A DNA stretch of 46,359 nt from Bacteroidales bacterium (GCA_021740625.1 JAIOZK010000028.1:1-46359), one strand, 5' to 3'; counted from the stretch's first letter, positions 24,498 through 33,616 are shown. Numbers and translations: made by a program. The notes: generated from the letters alone by a model not told the origin.

Positions 24498-25084
24498 TCT
24501 CTTTCTCCTTTCAGCAAAATTTCGAGTACCTGGTTGGCCTGCATGTAGGCTACAATCCCAACCCTGGGTGCAAGCGGAGGCAGGTCCTCCGCAATTTCAG
24601 ATCTTTCGTCTCCGCAAATATATAAATTCCCTTCATAGCGTGTTTGCAAGGAGTTGTTGTCACCCCAACCTGCCATACCTACCCCCATAACCAGCGGGGT
24701 ATCTGGAATATTTTCAAGCACTGTTTCCAGGATCATTTCTTTCATTTCGGCCAGGTCAAATGCTTCAACAATCACATCACAATCTTTGTAAATCTCAATA
24801 ATATCCTCCGGTCCCAGCTTGAGATCATGGGCTTCCACTTTTACGCTTTCATTTACAAAATAAAGATTATCCTGCAGGGTAAAAGCCTTTTTCTGCCCAA
24901 CCTGGTCGAAGTAGTAATACTGACGGTTCAAATTGGATTCATCGATTACATCGAAGTCGGCAATAACAAGCTTGCCGACTCCCACACGTGCCAGGGCAAC
25001 AGCACAATTCGATCCCAGACCACCACATCCAGCGATTCCAATCGTTTTCTTGGAGAGGATACTTTTGATCTGGCTGAATTTCAT
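24494..25084 (-). CDS. thiF: ThiF-family ThiS adenylyltransferase
   Basis: 196-residue E1-like enzyme, the short ThiF family type. The N-terminal Rossmann nucleotide-binding loop TIGIAGCGGLGSNCAVALAR, VIADFDVIDESNLNRQYYYF (Asp and Arg contacts to ATP), and AFDLAEMKEMILE are clear. The C-terminal region PLAPRVGIVAYMQANQVLE completes the dimer fold. It activates the C-terminal Gly of ThiS by adenylation. No CxxC zinc pair is seen, in line with short ThiF forms. The ThiS gene follows with a 4-nt overlap. The 148-bp gap upstream contains 8-bp tandem repeats at its far end. Confidence 0.9.
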   Translation of the reverse strand: MKFSQIKSILSKKTIGIAGCGGLGSNCAVALARVGVGKLVIADFDVIDESNLNRQYYYFDQVGQKKAFTLQDNLYFVNESVKVEAHDLKLGPEDIIEIYKDCDVIVEAFDLAEMKEMILETVLENIPDTPLVMGVGMAGWGDNNSLQTRYEGNLYICGDERSEIAEDLPPLAPRVGIVAYMQANQVLEILLKGERE

Positions 25085-25192
25085 ATTGAATTATTTAAAT
25101 AATTGCGAATAATGCAAATGTAGGGTATTTTAAAGAAAGAATGATCCGAAAAAAAATATTTTATAAACCTATTTCAGGACAAGTCACGCATT

Positions 25193-25232
25193 GTCCAATC
25201 GTTCAATCGTTCAATCGTTCAATCGTCCAATC
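25193..25232. repeat. 8-bp tandem repeat (GTTCAATC), 5 copies
   Basis: Five consecutive 8-bp units GTTCAATC or GTCCAATC run from 25193 to 25232 and end 1 nt before the stop codon of the SRPBCC gene. No inverted partner arm and no S23 ORF was found nearby. Same style as the 7-bp word repeats elsewhere in the window. Confidence 0.8.
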
Positions 25233-25233
25233 G

Positions 25234-25647
25234 CTACATCAACGAATCCTTCTCCATCTCCTCTTTCAGCTTCTCCACCATAATATTCACCAGGTTCTGC
25301 AGTGGCCTTTTCACCATCATCATCATCATGGGGTTTATTTTCGCCTCAATTTCTATGCGTGCACGGGTTTGATCTTCTGCAGTTTTTTCAAGGTAAGACA
25401 CCAGGTCAAAGTCAAAGGGGGCTTCTTCTGATGTTATGCTTATTCTTTTATCTGGGATTGTGTTTGCAACTTTCATGCTGATATCGGCCATCCCCTGTAT
25501 GGTAAAAGAACATGTGCTATTTGTCGATTTCCAGTTGATGACCTGCTCAGGCATCAGTTTCTCAAAATTGGTAAAATCGATGAGGAAATTGTAAATGCTG
25601 CTTGCGGGCCTTTCTATGATTAGACTTTCACTTTTGAATGCTGCCAT
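25234..25647 (-). CDS. SRPBCC/START-like small protein
   Basis: 137 residues with the helix-grip layout of the SRPBCC superfamily. ESLIIERPASSIYNFLIDFT at the start is followed by NFEKLMPEQVINWKSTNSTC, a central beta-sheet, and a long C-terminal helix (MVKRPLQNLVNIMVEKLKEE). This fold binds hydrophobic ligands, but no specific ligand can be inferred. It begins 2 nt after the pyrE stop, and this pyrE-SRPBCC pairing is common in Bacteroidota. A run of five Met (MMMMM) precedes the last helix, which is unusual. Confidence 0.85.
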   Translation of the reverse strand: MAAFKSESLIIERPASSIYNFLIDFTNFEKLMPEQVINWKSTNSTCSFTIQGMADISMKVANTIPDKRISITSEEAPFDFDLVSYLEKTAEDQTRARIEIEAKINPMMMMMVKRPLQNLVNIMVEKLKEEMEKDSLM

Positions 25648-25649
25648 CT

Positions 25650-26297
25650 TTAAAATTTTTCAGCCCATTTTTGGGGATTTTTTCTCCACTCCACCAATGA
25701 ATTGTGGTCTTCATCACTGATATACTTTATCTCAAGGGCTTTCCTGATAAGAGATTCGTAGTCGGAAAGAGTAAAAAGTTTCACACCCGCTTTTTTAAAG
25801 TTTTCAAGTGCTTTGTCCAGGTTATAGGAAAAAATAGCAACCATACCCAGTACCTTGCAATCAGCCTTTTTCAGTGCATCCACTGCATTCAGGCTGCTTT
25901 TGCCGGTGCTTACAAGATCTTCGATTACGACTACTTGCTGACCTGGTTCCACCACGCCTTCGATCTTGTTTTCAAGTCCGTGGGATTTTTGCGAAGGTCG
26001 TATATACACAAAGGGTTTATCAAACTCCTGTGCTACCAGGGCTCCCTGTGCAATTCCTCCCGTAGCTACACCGGCAATTACATCCGGAGTTTCAAAAGCA
26101 TTTTTAATCACTTTTGCAAATTCCTCCTTGATAAAATCCCTGACTTTGGGATAAGAGAGGGTGATCCTGTTATCGCAATAAATCGGGGATTTCAATCCCG
26201 AAGCCCATGTAAAGGGATTTTCTGCATTCAGCTTCACCGCCTTGATCTGAAGCAGGAAATCTGCTACCTTCTGTGCACTTTCTTCATTGTATTTCAT
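25650..26297 (-). CDS. pyrE: orotate phosphoribosyltransferase
   Basis: 215-residue enzyme of pyrimidine synthesis that converts orotate plus PRPP to OMP. Family features: FTWASGLKSPIYCDNR (orotate-binding region), IAGVATGGIAQGALVAQEF, YIRPSQKSHGLENKIEG with the flexible catalytic loop, and the PRPP-binding motif VVVIEDLVSTGKSS. The ATG at 26297 is only 4 nt from a TAnnTTTG -7 element (26302-26309, minus), so its mRNA would be leaderless or nearly so. It is divergent from coaD, with a long inverted repeat between them. Confidence 0.96.
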   Translation of the reverse strand: MKYNEESAQKVADFLLQIKAVKLNAENPFTWASGLKSPIYCDNRITLSYPKVRDFIKEEFAKVIKNAFETPDVIAGVATGGIAQGALVAQEFDKPFVYIRPSQKSHGLENKIEGVVEPGQQVVVIEDLVSTGKSSLNAVDALKKADCKVLGMVAIFSYNLDKALENFKKAGVKLFTLSDYESLIRKALEIKYISDEDHNSLVEWRKNPQKWAEKF

Positions 26298-26301
26298 GAT
26301 G

Positions 26302-26309
26302 CAAAAGTA
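26302..26309 (-). promoter_or_regulatory. -7 element of pyrE within an inverted repeat
   Basis: TACTTTTG on the minus strand matches TAnnTTTG and lies 4 nt before the pyrE ATG. It forms one end of the 26-bp inverted repeat shared with coaD. Confidence 0.6.
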
Positions 26310-26373
26310 AGGAATTCATTTGAAGTTATACAGTACCAAAGAAGGACATAACCCAAACTTCAAATGAATTTTT

Positions 26374-26381
26374 TACTTTTG
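26374..26381 (+). promoter_or_regulatory. -7 element of coaD
   Basis: TACTTTTG matches TAnnTTTG and is 15 nt ahead of the coaD ATG at 26397. It excludes the upstream in-frame ATG at 26364. Confidence 0.6.
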
Positions 26382-26396
26382 TTCAAAACTATAACT

Positions 26397-26861
26397 ATGG
26401 AAAAGATCGCAGTCTTTCCCGGATCATTCGACCCCATTACCAGGGGACATGAATCTATCATCAGGCGGGCAGTGCCGCTATTCGACAAAATTGTTGTGGC
26501 CATCGGACAGAATGTAGAAAAAAAGGTTTTGTTCCCACTGGAAAAAAGAAAGACCTGGATAGAGCAAACTTTTAAGAATGAAGATAAGATCAGCGTTGAT
26601 GTTTATTCCGGTCTCACAGTGGATTACTGCCGCAAAATGAATGCAAGGTTTTTGCTGCGCGGATTGCGGACTTCCGCCGACTTCGAATTTGAGAGAAGCA
26701 TCGGCCAGGTGAACAAAAAGCTTTATCCCGATATTGAAACAGTCTTCCTCCTGACTACACCGGAACTCACTGCCATTAACTCCTCCATTGTGAGAGATGT
26801 TTTTAGTCACGGGGGTGACATATCACAACTGGTGCCTGATGGCGTTGTACTTAGTCAATAA
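26397..26861 (+). CDS. coaD: phosphopantetheine adenylyltransferase
   Basis: 154 residues, typical for CoaD, which makes dephospho-CoA from 4'-phosphopantetheine and ATP. The nucleotidyltransferase signature GSFDPITRGHESII includes the T15/H18 (TxGH) motif. RFLLRGLRTSADFEFERSIG and the C-terminal SSIVRDVFSHGGDISQLVP (ATP contact) are also intact. The start is placed at 26397 because the -7 promoter element overlaps the region upstream. A secreted thioredoxin-like gene follows 42 bp later. Confidence 0.96.
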   Translation: MEKIAVFPGSFDPITRGHESIIRRAVPLFDKIVVAIGQNVEKKVLFPLEKRKTWIEQTFKNEDKISVDVYSGLTVDYCRKMNARFLLRGLRTSADFEFERSIGQVNKKLYPDIETVFLLTTPELTAINSSIVRDVFSHGGDISQLVPDGVVLSQ

Positions 26862-26903
26862 TTTCCTAACTTGCCCGTTATTCTTCAACCAATACCAGAT
26901 AAG

Positions 26904-28298
26904 ATGCGAAGCACTTTACTCATTACTTTCCTCCTGCTGATTTCCACTGTGTTTGCTGAAAAGACAACTGTTCAGGGATTCGTCTCAAATGCAAAAAATA
27001 AGAAGATCAAAATAGTCGGATATACCGATATGATTTCCTTTATGGAAGTTGACCTGGCAGAAAGCATGATCGACAAAAAGGGAAATTTCAGGATGGAACT
27101 TGATCTTGAAGAACCACTTTTTACACAATTGCGAATTGAATACCAATCTTCTGAGTTTTACATTGAACCCAGGTCGGAATATGATCTGCGTGTGTTTTAC
27201 AATGATTCAACTTCACAAATATCATTTACCAATCCCGTGGAACTGAAATTCGATATTTCTGCTTCCACCGGCAAACTGAACCAGGATGTTCATGCCTTTA
27301 ACAAAATGTACAATGATTTTATCGTCAACAATTTTGATTTCCTGTATAAATTCAGGGATAAAAAATTGCTGGAACATTTTAAACAGCAGGTAAGCAAGGA
27401 GTTTCCGGATGTGCGTAATCCCTACTTCAGGAAATATATCGATTATACCATCGCATCCATTGAAAAGTTTTCGCGAATCAAATCCTTTAACGGCATTGCC
27501 AGGGATTATTTTATCGAAAAACCGGTTTTGTATCAGAACATAGCGTACATGGATTTTTTTAACCAGTTTTTTGAAAAATACCTGCTGAGCGCTTCCCGGG
27601 ATGTTGACTGGGATGAGTTTATCTTTTATATAAACAGCAAACCCGATTATTATATGTTGGTCAAAACAGCTTCGCAGGATGCATTGCTTAAAAATGATCT
27701 GAGGATACTGGAAATGGTTGTCCTGAAAACACTCAAGGAATTGTATCACTTACAGGGCATGAATCAGAATGGGATCAATTCCATTTTGAAAACCGCTTCT
27801 GAAAAGATGCGCTATGAAGAAAATCGTAATATCGCTTCCAATTTGTTGAAAAAACTTAAGCTACTGAAATCGGGCAGCATAGCTGAAGACTTTAGCCTTC
27901 CCTCATTTGATGGTAACAATTATTCATTGGAGGATTTCAGGGATACCCTCGTTTATCTAAATTTTTGGAATCAATCCTGTAAGTTATGCCTGCAGGAGCT
28001 CGACTCCATTGCGGCCATTAAGAAAGCCTATAAGCCCGATATGCAGTTTATTAGCATACTAACCGGTCAGGATTCAGCCGGGATAAGTACTTTTATCAAT
28101 CAAAAAGGTTTCGACTGGATATTCCTGTATTATGACGAAAATTATGATGTGCTTGAGGATTATGATGTGCGAACGCTTCCAACCAACATGCTGATCGGGA
28201 AGTACAGAAGAATACTTAAAAATCCGGCCTGGCTGCCGGGGGAAAGTCTCGAAAACATCATCCGTAAACTAATGCGCAGGCGAGTCAAATCCTATTAG
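26904..28298 (+). CDS. secreted TlpA-like thioredoxin-fold protein
   Basis: 464 residues. A signal peptide (MRSTLLITFLLLISTVFA) is followed by a beta-sandwich N-terminal region (about 20-110), a helical middle part and a C-terminal thioredoxin domain (about 320-455). The redox motif is C-K-L-C in NFWNQSCKLCLQELDSI, with the TlpA/AhpC-type phrase AEDFSLPSFDGNNYSLEDFR before it and the cis-Pro loop VRTLPTNMLI after it. It should act as a thiol-disulfide reductant in the periplasm, for example in cytochrome c maturation or disulfide repair. The ATG at 26904 gives the proper signal peptide. Confidence 0.88.
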   Translation: MRSTLLITFLLLISTVFAEKTTVQGFVSNAKNKKIKIVGYTDMISFMEVDLAESMIDKKGNFRMELDLEEPLFTQLRIEYQSSEFYIEPRSEYDLRVFYNDSTSQISFTNPVELKFDISASTGKLNQDVHAFNKMYNDFIVNNFDFLYKFRDKKLLEHFKQQVSKEFPDVRNPYFRKYIDYTIASIEKFSRIKSFNGIARDYFIEKPVLYQNIAYMDFFNQFFEKYLLSASRDVDWDEFIFYINSKPDYYMLVKTASQDALLKNDLRILEMVVLKTLKELYHLQGMNQNGINSILKTASEKMRYEENRNIASNLLKKLKLLKSGSIAEDFSLPSFDGNNYSLEDFRDTLVYLNFWNQSCKLCLQELDSIAAIKKAYKPDMQFISILTGQDSAGISTFINQKGFDWIFLYYDENYDVLEDYDVRTLPTNMLIGKYRRILKNPAWLPGESLENIIRKLMRRRVKSY

Positions 28299-28349
28299 TT
28301 TACCGGGGATTCATGATCCACAAATTATTTCAATTTACAATAATTCAAC

Positions 28350-28357
28350 TAACTTTG
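28350..28357 (+). promoter_or_regulatory. candidate -7 element of secA
   Basis: TAACTTTG matches TAnnTTTG and lies 117 nt before the secA ATG. No TTG -33 box was found at the proper spacing. The leader it would produce includes a 22-codon ORF overlapping the secA start. Confidence 0.4.
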
Positions 28358-28421
28358 TCTGTGTTCAGCCGAAGGTATTCAGAAACAATTTTATGCCGGA
28401 ATGTCAGTTAAATAAATGATT

Positions 28422-28490
28422 ATGGCGAAGGAACAAAAATTGATAAGCGCAAGTATTGAAAAGGAAAACAATCCATGCTTAAATCTTTAA
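28422..28490 (+). CDS. possible 22-codon leader ORF overlapping secA start
   Basis: An ATG at 28422 opens a 22-codon frame ([19 protein letters not shown], then LNL) whose TAA ends at 28490, 16 nt inside secA in another frame. Stop and start overlap in a way that could couple translation. It lacks a signal peptide, so it is not a SecM homologue. Whether it is translated is unknown, and chance is a fair alternative. Confidence 0.25.
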   Translation: MAKEQKLISASIEKENNPCLNL

Positions 28491-31400
28491 AGAAATTATT
28501 CGGAACAAAATCCGAGCGGGACATCAAGAGTTTGACACCCACAGTGAATAAGATCAAGGAGGTCTATGAAAATATCAGGCAACTCAACAATGATGAACTC
28601 AGGGCCAAAACAAATGAATTCAAAGACAAGATCAGGGAATACCTGGCAGAGGAAGAAAACCGTATTGCCGAACTGAAGCAACAGGCCGAACAGGAAGAAG
28701 ATATTGAAAACAGGGAGAAACTGTGGAATGAGGTAGACAAGCTTGAAAAAAGCAGCTATGAGAAATCCCAGGAGATCCTGGAACAGATCTTACCCGAAGC
28801 TTTTGCTGTGATGAAAGATACAGCACGCCGCTTCAAAGAAAATGAAGATGTTGAAGTTACAGCAACCGATTTCGACCGGGAGCTGGCAGAAAAGCATGAT
28901 CATATATCCATTAAAGGTGATAAAGCCATTTACAAGAACTCCTGGATGGCAGGAGGGAACATGATCACCTGGGACATGGTGCATTACGATGTGCAGTTGA
29001 TCGGAGGTATTGTACTTCACCAGGGAAAGATCGCTGAGATGGCGACAGGTGAAGGTAAAACACTTGTTGCGACATTGCCTGTTTATTTGAATGCATTGCC
29101 CGGCAAAGGTGTGCACCTGGTTACTGTTAATGATTACCTGGCCAGACGTGACTCCGAATGGATGGGGGTCCTTTTCGAATTTCACGGACTCCAGGTGGAT
29201 TGTATCGACAAGCATGAACCCAACTCAGATGCAAGGAGAAAAGCCTATCTGGCTGATATCACCTATGGAACCAACAATGAATATGGTTTTGACTACCTCC
29301 GTGACAATATGACCGGAAATCCCAAGGAACTGGTGCAAAGGGAACATAACTTTGCCATCGTGGATGAGGTTGACTCTGTGTTGATCGATGATGCCCGAAC
29401 TCCACTGATCATTTCAGGTCCAACCCCAAAAGGGGAGCAGCAGGAATTCTATGAACTGAAGCCCGCAATTGAAAAACTTTACGGGGCTCAGCGACGTCTG
29501 GTGACCAAGATCCTGGCCGATGCAAAAAATATTCTGAACAAACAGGAACAGGATCCCGAACAGGAAAAAGAGGGCGGGAAACTTCTCTTCAGGGCTTTCA
29601 GAGGATTGCCCAAAAACAAAGCACTGATCAAATTCCTGAGTGAACCGGGCATGAAAAGCCTCATGCAGAAAACAGAAAATTTCTACATGCAGGAACAACA
29701 AAAGAATATGCACATCATCGATGATGAGCTTTTCTTCGTGATCGATGAAAAGAACAATACCATCGATATTACTGAAAAAGGGATTGATCTCATCACCGAA
29801 TCCTACCAGGAATCTGATTTTTACGTGCTCCCCGACATTGGTTCTGAATTGGCAGAACTTGAAAAATCCGATCTTCCTGAAGAGGATAAGATGAAAAAGA
29901 AAAATGAGATCCTGACTAATTTTTCCGTCAAGTCGGAACGTGTGCATTCGGTTAACCAGTTGCTGAAAGCTTATGCTCTCTTCGAAAAGGATGTGGAATA
30001 TGTGCTCATGGACAACAAGATCAAAATCGTGGATGAGCAGACAGGCCGTATCCTGGAAGGCAGAAGGTATTCCGACGGATTACATCAGGCCATCGAGGCC
30101 AAGGAAAATGTGAAGGTGGAGGCCGCTACACAAACTTATGCCACCATCACACTGCAGAATTATTTCAGGATGTACAACAAACTATCGGGTATGACGGGTA
30201 CTGCCGAAACCGAGGCCGGTGAGTTCTGGGATATTTATAAGCTTGACGTTGTGGTAACGCCCACCAATAAACCAGTAGTACGCGACGACCGCCAAGACCT
30301 GGTATACAAAACCAAACGGGAGAAATTCAATGCCGTAATCGATGAAATTGAGGAGCTGGTCAACAAAGGCAGGCCCATACTCGTGGGGACCACCTCAGTT
30401 GAGACTTCCGAGTTGCTCAGCAAATTGCTTCAGCGGAAAAGGATCAGGCACAATGTGTTGAATGCCAAGCTTCACCAGAAAGAGGCGCAGATCGTAAAAG
30501 AGGCGGGTATTGCAGGAACAGTAACCATCGCCACCAACATGGCCGGTCGAGGTACGGATATCAAACTGGGAGAAGGGGTGATAGAAGCCGGTGGTCTGGC
30601 CATCATTGGCACGGAACGGCATGATTCCAGGAGGGTGGACCGCCAGCTTAGAGGACGAGCCGGACGCCAGGGAGACCCGGGAAGCTCCCAGTTCTTCGTT
30701 TCCCTGGAAGACGATCTCATGCGAATGTTTGGATCGGGCAGGATCTCCAGTATCATGGACAGGCTGGGACTGAAGGAAGGAGAAGTGATCCAGCATTCCA
30801 TGATCACCAAATCCATCGAAAGAGCCCAGAAAAAAGTCGAGGAAAACAACTTCGGTATCAGGAAACGCCTGCTGGAATACGATGATGTGATGAATTCACA
30901 AAGGGAAGTGATCTACAAAAAACGCCGCCATGCATTATACGGCGACAGGCTGGCCGTCGATATCAGCAATATGATGTTTGATGTTTGTGAAAGCATTGTG
31001 CTTACTCATCAGGAACTGAAAGATTTTGAATCCTTTAAAATGGAACTGTTAAAACAACTGGCCGTAGAATCTCCATACGATGACAAGGATTTCTTCAACC
31101 TCTCTCCCGACAAAATCACCCAGGAAATATTTGAGAAAGTTTATCACAATTATCGTGATAAATCAAAGATGATTGCTGAAAAAACCTATCCGGTGATCAA
31201 GGATGTTTATGAAAGAAATACACAGTATGAAAACATCGCCATTCCGATCACTGATGGAAGCAAGACCATGAATGCGGTTGCCAATTTAAAAAAGGCCTAT
31301 GAAGACAAAAGCAGGGAAGTGATCTTATCGATCGAAAAAGGGATCACACTCGGGATCATCGACAATGCCTGGAAGGATCATCTCCGGGAGATGGATGACC

Positions 31401-31807
31401 TGAAACAATCCGTTCAGAATGCCCAGTATGAGCAAAAGGATCCCTTGCTGATCTATAAGTTCGAATCTTTTGAATTGTTCAAAAAACTGGTCCAGAAGAT
31501 CAACGAGGAAATCGTTTCTTTCCTGATACGTGCAGATATACCTATGCAGAATGCTGAGAGTGTGAAAGAAGCTGAGGCACCCAGGGGTGTTGATATGAGC
31601 AGGATGAAAGAAGAACGAACCGACCTGCTCTCACAGGCAAATGCCGACACCCAGGGGCCGAGAAAGGCAGCACCGGTCAAAGCTGAAAAGAAAATAGGCC
31701 GAAATGAAAAAGTCAAGGTCAGGTATAATGATGGTAGAGAGGTGGTTAAAAAGTACAAGCATATAGAACCAGACCTGAAAAGAGGAACATGCGAGCTGGT
31801 GAATTAG
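28475..31807 (+). CDS. secA: preprotein translocase ATPase SecA
   Basis: 1110-residue motor of the Sec export pathway, at the inner membrane with SecYEG. NBD1 contains the Walker A region [14 protein letters not shown] and the Walker B/DEAD-type [20 protein letters not shown]. The preprotein cross-linking, NBD2 ([20 protein letters not shown], then [17 protein letters not shown] and [14 protein letters not shown]) and helical scaffold domains follow. The length is large, as normal for Bacteroidota, owing to insertions such as that around residues 325-420. The C-terminal end keeps [12 protein letters not shown] and KKYKHIE but has no Cys-rich SEC-C zinc motif. An overlapping small frame precedes the start, and a lipoprotein gene follows about 40 bp after the stop. 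Confidence 0.97.
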   Translation: MLKSLKKLFGTKSERDIKSLTPTVNKIKEVYENIRQLNNDELRAKTNEFKDKIREYLAEEENRIAELKQQAEQEEDIENREKLWNEVDKLEKSSYEKSQEILEQILPEAFAVMKDTARRFKENEDVEVTATDFDRELAEKHDHISIKGDKAIYKNSWMAGGNMITWDMVHYDVQLIGGIVLHQGKIAEMATGEGKTLVATLPVYLNALPGKGVHLVTVNDYLARRDSEWMGVLFEFHGLQVDCIDKHEPNSDARRKAYLADITYGTNNEYGFDYLRDNMTGNPKELVQREHNFAIVDEVDSVLIDDARTPLIISGPTPKGEQQEFYELKPAIEKLYGAQRRLVTKILADAKNILNKQEQDPEQEKEGGKLLFRAFRGLPKNKALIKFLSEPGMKSLMQKTENFYMQEQQKNMHIIDDELFFVIDEKNNTIDITEKGIDLITESYQESDFYVLPDIGSELAELEKSDLPEEDKMKKKNEILTNFSVKSERVHSVNQLLKAYALFEKDVEYVLMDNKIKIVDEQTGRILEGRRYSDGLHQAIEAKENVKVEAATQTYATITLQNYFRMYNKLSGMTGTAETEAGEFWDIYKLDVVVTPTNKPVVRDDRQDLVYKTKREKFNAVIDEIEELVNKGRPILVGTTSVETSELLSKLLQRKRIRHNVLNAKLHQKEAQIVKEAGIAGTVTIATNMAGRGTDIKLGEGVIEAGGLAIIGTERHDSRRVDRQLRGRAGRQGDPGSSQFFVSLEDDLMRMFGSGRISSIMDRLGLKEGEVIQHSMITKSIERAQKKVEENNFGIRKRLLEYDDVMNSQREVIYKKRRHALYGDRLAVDISNMMFDVCESIVLTHQELKDFESFKMELLKQLAVESPYDDKDFFNLSPDKITQEIFEKVYHNYRDKSKMIAEKTYPVIKDVYERNTQYENIAIPITDGSKTMNAVANLKKAYEDKSREVILSIEKGITLGIIDNAWKDHLREMDDLKQSVQNAQYEQKDPLLIYKFESFELFKKLVQKINEEIVSFLIRADIPMQNAESVKEAEAPRGVDMSRMKEERTDLLSQANADTQGPRKAAPVKAEKKIGRNEKVKVRYNDGREVVKKYKHIEPDLKRGTCELVN

Positions 31808-31848
31808 AAAAGTTCTCAAAAAATCATATTTTTACAATAAAAACTGAT

Positions 31849-32289
31849 ATGAAGAAGCTGAGCAGCATCCTGATCCTTGCATTGCTTATAGGCATTTGCT
31901 TCTTTTCCTGTAAGAAAATAGACGATACTGGAGATGGTATAAAAATTTACACGATCGATGAAGACATCACAAATCCTCCGGATTCTTTCCTGCTCCAGTA
32001 CAACCTGAAAACAAACATCAATTATTCTGTGAACATCCAACTCGGTCAGGATTCAGGTGGTTCTGTCTGGATGATCCGGAAAGTGAACAGTTTCAATGCC
32101 AGGTTCTGGATTACGCGGCCCAAGGATGACTCAATCTTTTACATTCAGGATGAGACCATTATCGGCCTGAAAAATGATATATACTACCGCTTTTATGCCA
32201 ACAATAATAATTACCAGGACCTTCGGAAACTTACCGTGAAATTCAACAAACTCAATTATAATTACGATACCTTTAACAACAAATTTTAA
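31849..32289 (+). CDS. small predicted lipoprotein
   Basis: 146 residues. A lipoprotein signal peptide (MKKLSSILILALLIGICFFS) is followed by Cys 21 (lipobox FFSC), then KKIDDTGDG. The body is beta-rich with many Asn and Tyr. No domain recognised. The ATG at 31849 is selected because it starts the signal peptide; a longer frame from 31789 overlaps the end of secA. pyrH begins 3 nt after its stop, so it is probably co-transcribed with pyrH and perhaps secA. Confidence 0.82.
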   Translation: MKKLSSILILALLIGICFFSCKKIDDTGDGIKIYTIDEDITNPPDSFLLQYNLKTNINYSVNIQLGQDSGGSVWMIRKVNSFNARFWITRPKDDSIFYIQDETIIGLKNDIYYRFYANNNNYQDLRKLTVKFNKLNYNYDTFNNKF

Positions 32290-32292
32290 AAG

Positions 32293-32997
32293 ATGAAATA
32301 CAATCGCATCCTATTGAAGCTGAGTGGAGAAGCCCTGATGGGATCCAAAAACTACGGACTGGATCCGGAAAGGTTGAAGGAATATGCTTTCGAAATTAAA
32401 GGCATTTATGACCAGGGTGTTCAAATTGCCATTGTGATCGGTGGTGGCAACATTTACCGGGGGCTTCAGGGTTCGGCAGAAGGCTTGGATCGTGTGCAGG
32501 GGGATTACATGGGGATGCTGGCTACCATTATCAACGGGATGGCATTGCAGGGAGCTTTTCAGCAGGCCAATATGAAAGTTAAGCTGCTGAGCGGACTGCC
32601 TGTGGATCCGGTTGCGGAAAAATCCAGTGGCCCCAGGGCAATCGAATATCTTGAACAGGGCACTATTGTTATTATCACGGGAGGCACGGGCAATCCATTT
32701 TTTACTACAGATACTGCATCCGCCCTGCGAGCTGTTGAGATCAAAGCCGATGTATTGCTGAAAGGAACCAGGGTGGATGGCGTTTATACGGCCGATCCTG
32801 AAAAGGACCCGGATGCTACGAAATACGATAGCCTCAGTTTTGATGAAGCATACAGCAAAGGGTTGAAGATCATGGATCTGACAGCTTTTGCCCTTTGCAA
32901 AGAAAACAGTTTAGCCATCCTTGTTTTCGACATGAACCGCAAGGGTAATTTGCAAAAGATCATCCAGGGAGAGAAGGTAGGAACCATTGTAAAATAA
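32293..32997 (+). CDS. pyrH: UMP kinase
   Basis: 234-residue amino-acid kinase fold enzyme that phosphorylates UMP to UDP. It begins NRILLKLSGEALMG, the phosphate-binding Lys motif, and contains IAIVIGGGNIYRG, YMGMLATIINGMALQ, GGTGNPFFTTDTASALRAVE and LLKGTRVDGVYTADPEKDP. All family regions are complete. The order pyrH-frr matches the conserved bacterial arrangement, with a 55-bp gap holding a TAnnTTTG element. Confidence 0.97.
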   Translation: MKYNRILLKLSGEALMGSKNYGLDPERLKEYAFEIKGIYDQGVQIAIVIGGGNIYRGLQGSAEGLDRVQGDYMGMLATIINGMALQGAFQQANMKVKLLSGLPVDPVAEKSSGPRAIEYLEQGTIVIITGGTGNPFFTTDTASALRAVEIKADVLLKGTRVDGVYTADPEKDPDATKYDSLSFDEAYSKGLKIMDLTAFALCKENSLAILVFDMNRKGNLQKIIQGEKVGTIVK

Positions 32998-33018
32998 ATT
33001 CAATTTAAAATCATTTTG

Positions 33019-33026
33019 TATTTTTG
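33019..33026 (+). promoter_or_regulatory. candidate -7 element of frr
   Basis: TATTTTTG matches TAnnTTTG, 26 nt before the frr ATG at 33053. No -33 TTG is seen, so frr may be read from pyrH as well. Confidence 0.4.
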
Positions 33027-33052
33027 TTAATCAAACAAAAAATTGATTAGCG

Positions 33053-33616
33053 ATGAGTGAAGAAACACAAATGGTTCTCAGTGAAGCGGAAGAAGGCATG
33101 CAAAATGCCATTGCACACCTCGACAAAGAGTTTCAAAAGATCCGGGCCGGGAAAGCCAGTCCGCAATTGCTCGAAGGTGTTAAGGTGGATTACTATGGCG
33201 TGATGACACCCATCGAACAAACTGCCAACATCAACACTCCCGATCCCAAACAGATCATCGTTCAGCCCTGGGATAAAAGTATGGTGCCGGTTATCGAAAA
33301 AGCCATTCTTGCAGCGAACCTGGGATTCAATCCAAAGAACGAAGGAGAGATACTGCGGATCATCGTTCCTCCCATCACCGAAGAAAGAAGGAAAGAATTG
33401 GTAAAGAAAGCCAAACAGGAGGCAGAAGATACCAAAATCAGCATCCGCAATACAAGGCGTGCAGCAAATGACATGGCCAAGGATCTGGAAAAAGAAGGCA
33501 CACCCGAGGATGAAGTCAAACGGCTGGAAGAACAGATTCAGGAGCTTACCAATAAATTCACCAAAGAAGTAGATGAGAAAATGGAAGCCAAGGAAAAGGA
33601 TATTATGACTGTTTAA
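33053..33616 (+). CDS. frr: ribosome recycling factor
   Basis: 187 residues, the standard RRF length. Near the N-terminus it shows FQKIRAGKASPQLLEGVKVD and YYGVMTPIEQTANINTPDPK, typical of domain II and hinge, then ILRIIVPPITEERRKELVKK and AKQEAEDTKISIRNTRRAAN of the three-helix bundle. With EF-G it splits the post-termination ribosome. Only 29 bp separate its stop from the convergent AI-2E permease stop, with no clear terminator between. Confidence 0.97.
   Translation: MSEETQMVLSEAEEGMQNAIAHLDKEFQKIRAGKASPQLLEGVKVDYYGVMTPIEQTANINTPDPKQIIVQPWDKSMVPVIEKAILAANLGFNPKNEGEILRIIVPPITEERRKELVKKAKQEAEDTKISIRNTRRAANDMAKDLEKEGTPEDEVKRLEEQIQELTNKFTKEVDEKMEAKEKDIMTV

Larger units (their letters stand above)
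26302..26381. repeat. 26-bp inverted repeat building the divergent pyrE/coaD promoters
   Basis: The left arm (26302-26327) and right arm (26356-26381) match as reverse complements at 24 of 26 positions and are separated by 28 nt. Each arm ends outward in TACTTTTG, the -7 element of its gene, and shares the core ATTCATTTGAAGTT. Either the promoter was duplicated and inverted, or the arms are operator half-sites for a regulator of both genes. Confidence 0.85.

Noticed and set aside
144-25232. Tandem words at 144-178 and 25193-25232 as CRISPR or minisatellite coding repeats
   Set aside because: Units of 7-8 bp without spacers rule out CRISPR; both lie in gaps, so no coding repeat.
25141-25431. 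Plus-strand frame across the 8-bp repeats near the SRPBCC gene
   Set aside because: It is created by the tandem repeat and by His-rich antisense codons of the Met-rich SRPBCC C-terminus; no family likeness.
26364-26396. Extended coaD start at ATG 26364
   Set aside because: The extension overlaps the -7 element and the inverted-repeat arm; homologues begin at the MEKIAVFPGSFDP start.
29414-29947. Minus-strand frame of 177 codons inside secA
   Set aside because: Antisense to conserved SecA coding sequence; composition is that of a reverse-strand shadow.
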